Positions 5,285 to 5,365 of a stretch of 5,365 nucleotides of DNA are shown piece by piece. Under the pieces are notes generated by a model, which was given only the letters and a program-made list of their open reading frames with translations, searched no databases and was not told the origin of the DNA. The position numbers and the translations under genes are program-made. Origin of the DNA: JAVBRA01 sp031548435 (lineage in GTDB: Bacteria; Bacteroidota; Bacteroidia; Bacteroidales; Rikenellaceae); assembly GCA_031548435.1 (NCBI GenBank), contig JAVBRA010000015.1:1-5365 (forward strand). Reading direction: 5' to 3'. The first letter of the stretch is position 1. Every line of letters begins with the position of its first letter.

Positions 5285-5365
5285 GGGGGGGGGGGAGGAA
5301 TGAAACCCCCCCCCCCCAATTAGGGGGGGCACCCCAAACCCAGAGAAAAACAAAAAAAACCCCCC
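5285..5365. repeat. G/C homopolymer tract at the window end
   Basis: Runs of 11 G (5285-5295), 12 C (5306-5317), 7 G (5323-5329), 8 A (5352-5359) and 6 C (5360-5365) fill the last 80 bases. The first two runs could pair as an 11-bp stem with a 10-nt loop, 11 bases after tRNA-Leu, but no T run follows. Such tracts at a sequence end are often assembly or sequencing artefacts, so run lengths here should not be trusted. No gene is visible. Confidence 0.7.

Noticed and set aside
5094..5353. Small open frames on both strands over tRNA-Leu and the homopolymer tail
   Set aside because: They read through a complete tRNA gene and low-complexity sequence, with no protein features.
1..5365. A mobile element, defence system or phage remnant
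   Set aside because: Despite two flanking tRNA genes, which can be integration sites, there is no integrase, transposase, direct repeat of a tRNA 3' end, or known defence domain.

Overview
The window looks like a Bacteroidota chromosome fragment. The evidence is three clear promoters of the Bacteroidota type (-33 TTTG/TTG, about 19-20 bp, then -7 TAnnTTTG) in front of genes, a fourth in front of a tRNA gene, few strong Shine-Dalgarno sequences, and protein families (DUF4254, three-domain aminopeptidase P) that are common there. The coding GC content is fairly high, which suggests a GC-rich Bacteroidales lineage such as the Alistipes/Rikenellaceae group. That taxonomic refinement is only an inference.

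Layout, left to right. A minus-strand tRNA-Gly(GCC) with its own promoter and intrinsic terminator (21-223) is divergent from a plus-strand pair: a DUF4254 protein of unknown function (378-980) and a GT9 (heptosyltransferase-type) glycosyltransferase (1072-2133). A long intrinsic-terminator hairpin separates these two genes. After a 233-bp convergent gap holding a minus-strand terminator come three minus-strand genes. A small DUF2752 membrane protein (2367-2810) and a small DUF4234-like membrane protein (2819-3181) form a two-gene operon with a clear promoter at 3212-3243. A 593-residue Xaa-Pro aminopeptidase (3265-5046) lies upstream of that promoter. Divergent from the peptidase is a plus-strand tRNA-Leu(UAA) (5188-5273) with its own promoter. 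The last 80 bases are G and C homopolymer runs that may be a damaged or mis-assembled contig end.

How the genes may work together: the DUF4254/GT9 pair is most likely involved in cell-envelope glycan (lipopolysaccharide or related) assembly, judged from the GT9 family alone. The peptidase is cytosolic peptide housekeeping. The two small membrane proteins have no known biochemical role. I see no mobile element, CRISPR array, toxin-antitoxin pair or defence system. The most interesting items are regulatory: an inverted repeat inside the DUF4254 promoter, the terminator/attenuator between DUF4254 and GT9, and a folded leader in front of tRNA-Gly.
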